Below, piece by piece: positions 14,160 to 14,776 of a stretch of DNA of 14,776 nucleotides. The DNA lies in the NCBI GenBank assembly GCA_016214425.1, contig JACRON010000019.1, positions 1-14,776 on the forward strand. The letters are read 5' to 3'. The notes under the pieces are model-generated. The model saw only the letters and a list, made by a program, of their open reading frames with translations, did no database searches and was not told where the DNA came from. This stretch comes from Nitrospirota bacterium. Lineage in GTDB: Bacteria; Nitrospirota; CAKKRA01; 9FT-COMBO-42-15. The position numbers and the translations under genes are program-made. Position 1 is the first letter of the stretch. Each line of letters opens with the position of its first letter.

Positions 14160-14776
14160 ATGGAAAAATTACAATTAATGGAGGGGTTGAGAAATATTCT
14201 TCTTGCAACAGATGGCTCTGAATACAGCGAGGGTGCGATAAAAGAGGCTATATTTATGGCAAAATCATGCGAATCAAGACTCTCTGTGATTTATATCCTG
14301 GATATTAATCCTGAACTTGAAACAGAGGGCCTGCAGATTGTTGAGAAGATGGAACTTGCTGCAAAGGAGCACTTGGATGCAGTAAAGAAAATGGCAGCGG
14401 AGGAGAATCTTGAAATTGAGACAATTGTAAGGAGGCACGACGAGCCTTACAAGGCAATAATAGAAGAGGCAAAAAAGAGAAAAAGCGATGTTATTGTTAT
14501 GGGAAGGCGGGGAAAGACAGGCCTTAAAAAGGTGCTGATGGGAAGTGTGACTGCAAAGGTTATAGGCTATGCGCCATGCAAGGTTTTTGTGGTGCCAAAG
14601 GATGCAGCTACAAAATGCGAAAATATTTTGCTTGCAACCGATGGTTCAGAAAACAGCAGGGCAGCAGAGCAGGACGCAATCTATATAGCAAAGAGATGCC
14701 CGCAAATAAAGAATTTTATAGTCCTTTCAGTTGCAAGAACAGACGACAGGCTTGATTGGGCAAGGGCAAATGTGGA
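14160..14776 (+). CDS. Tandem universal stress protein (UspA), cut by the window end
   Basis: The frame opens at ATG 14160, 2 bases after the preceding stop, and runs off the right edge; 205 codons are visible. A first Usp domain spans about residues 10-147. It begins RNILLATDGSEYS and has the ATP-binding signature GRRGKTGLKKVLMGSVT (G-x2-G-x9-G-S type). It ends with a CKVFVVPK strand. A second Usp domain starts at about residue 153 with ENILLATDGSENS and is incomplete. The signature suggests that the first domain binds ATP, as in UspFG-like proteins. Usp genes often lie next to ion transporters and act in stress adaptation or transporter regulation. Tight spacing with the TauE and DUF1634 genes points to one operon. 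Confidence 0.9.
   Translation, partial: MEKLQLMEGLRNILLATDGSEYSEGAIKEAIFMAKSCESRLSVIYILDINPELETEGLQIVEKMELAAKEHLDAVKKMAAEENLEIETIVRRHDEPYKAIIEEAKKRKSDVIVMGRRGKTGLKKVLMGSVTAKVIGYAPCKVFVVPKDAATKCENILLATDGSENSRAAEQDAIYIAKRCPQIKNFIVLSVARTDDRLDWARANV

Overview
The window is 14.8 kb of moderately AT-rich bacterial DNA. It carries 12 clear protein-coding genes, one gene cut by each window edge, and one gene with a probable frameshift. Almost all genes lie on the + strand; only the ferredoxin and xerD are on the minus strand. The gene set suggests a Gram-negative, probably anaerobic or microaerophilic bacterium of the Desulfobacterota/Nitrospirota type. The clues are an LpxL/HtrB-type acyltransferase, an LpoA-like envelope lipoprotein, a low-potential-type ferredoxin, an iron-sulfur type TrpRS, A/V-type ATPase subunits, two-subunit pyruvate carboxylase, and heavy use of AGG/AGA arginine codons. 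The phylum is an inference from gene content and is not proven.

Layout. (1) 1-668: the end of a DUF2384-type antitoxin and its RES-domain toxin, a type II toxin-antitoxin pair. (2) 665-1756, minus strand: xerD followed 3 bp later by a small [4Fe-4S] ferredoxin, converging on the toxin with a 4-bp overlap. (3) 1757-1895: a divergent promoter region with a 7-bp tandem repeat and a degenerate copy of a palindromic repeat. (4) 1899-7247: a TPR plus periplasmic-binding-fold lipoprotein, translationally coupled to pyruvate carboxylase subunit A. Subunit B follows after a 115-bp gap filled by a nested palindromic repeat. (5) 7258-9543: an M50 site-2 protease, a small membrane protein with its own promoter, and trpS. 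(6) 9546-11776: subunits G/H and I of an A/V-type ATPase, directly behind trpS, with no other ATPase subunit in the window. (7) 11777-12737: a very AT-rich stretch running into a lysophospholipid/lipid A type acyltransferase whose N-terminal part lies in another frame. (8) 12761-14776: a TauE/SafE exporter, a DUF1634-like membrane protein and a tandem universal stress protein cut by the window end.

How the parts fit. PycA and PycB together would carboxylate pyruvate to oxaloacetate. The M50 protease, LpoA-like lipoprotein and acyltransferase point to envelope upkeep. TauE, DUF1634 and Usp look like one anion-export and stress operon. No convincing new multi-gene system was found. The points most worth a second look are the four-cysteine motif in TrpRS, the split ATPase operon, the frameshifted acyltransferase, the palindromic repeat between pycA and pycB, and the xerD-ferredoxin pair with a possible leaderless promoter.
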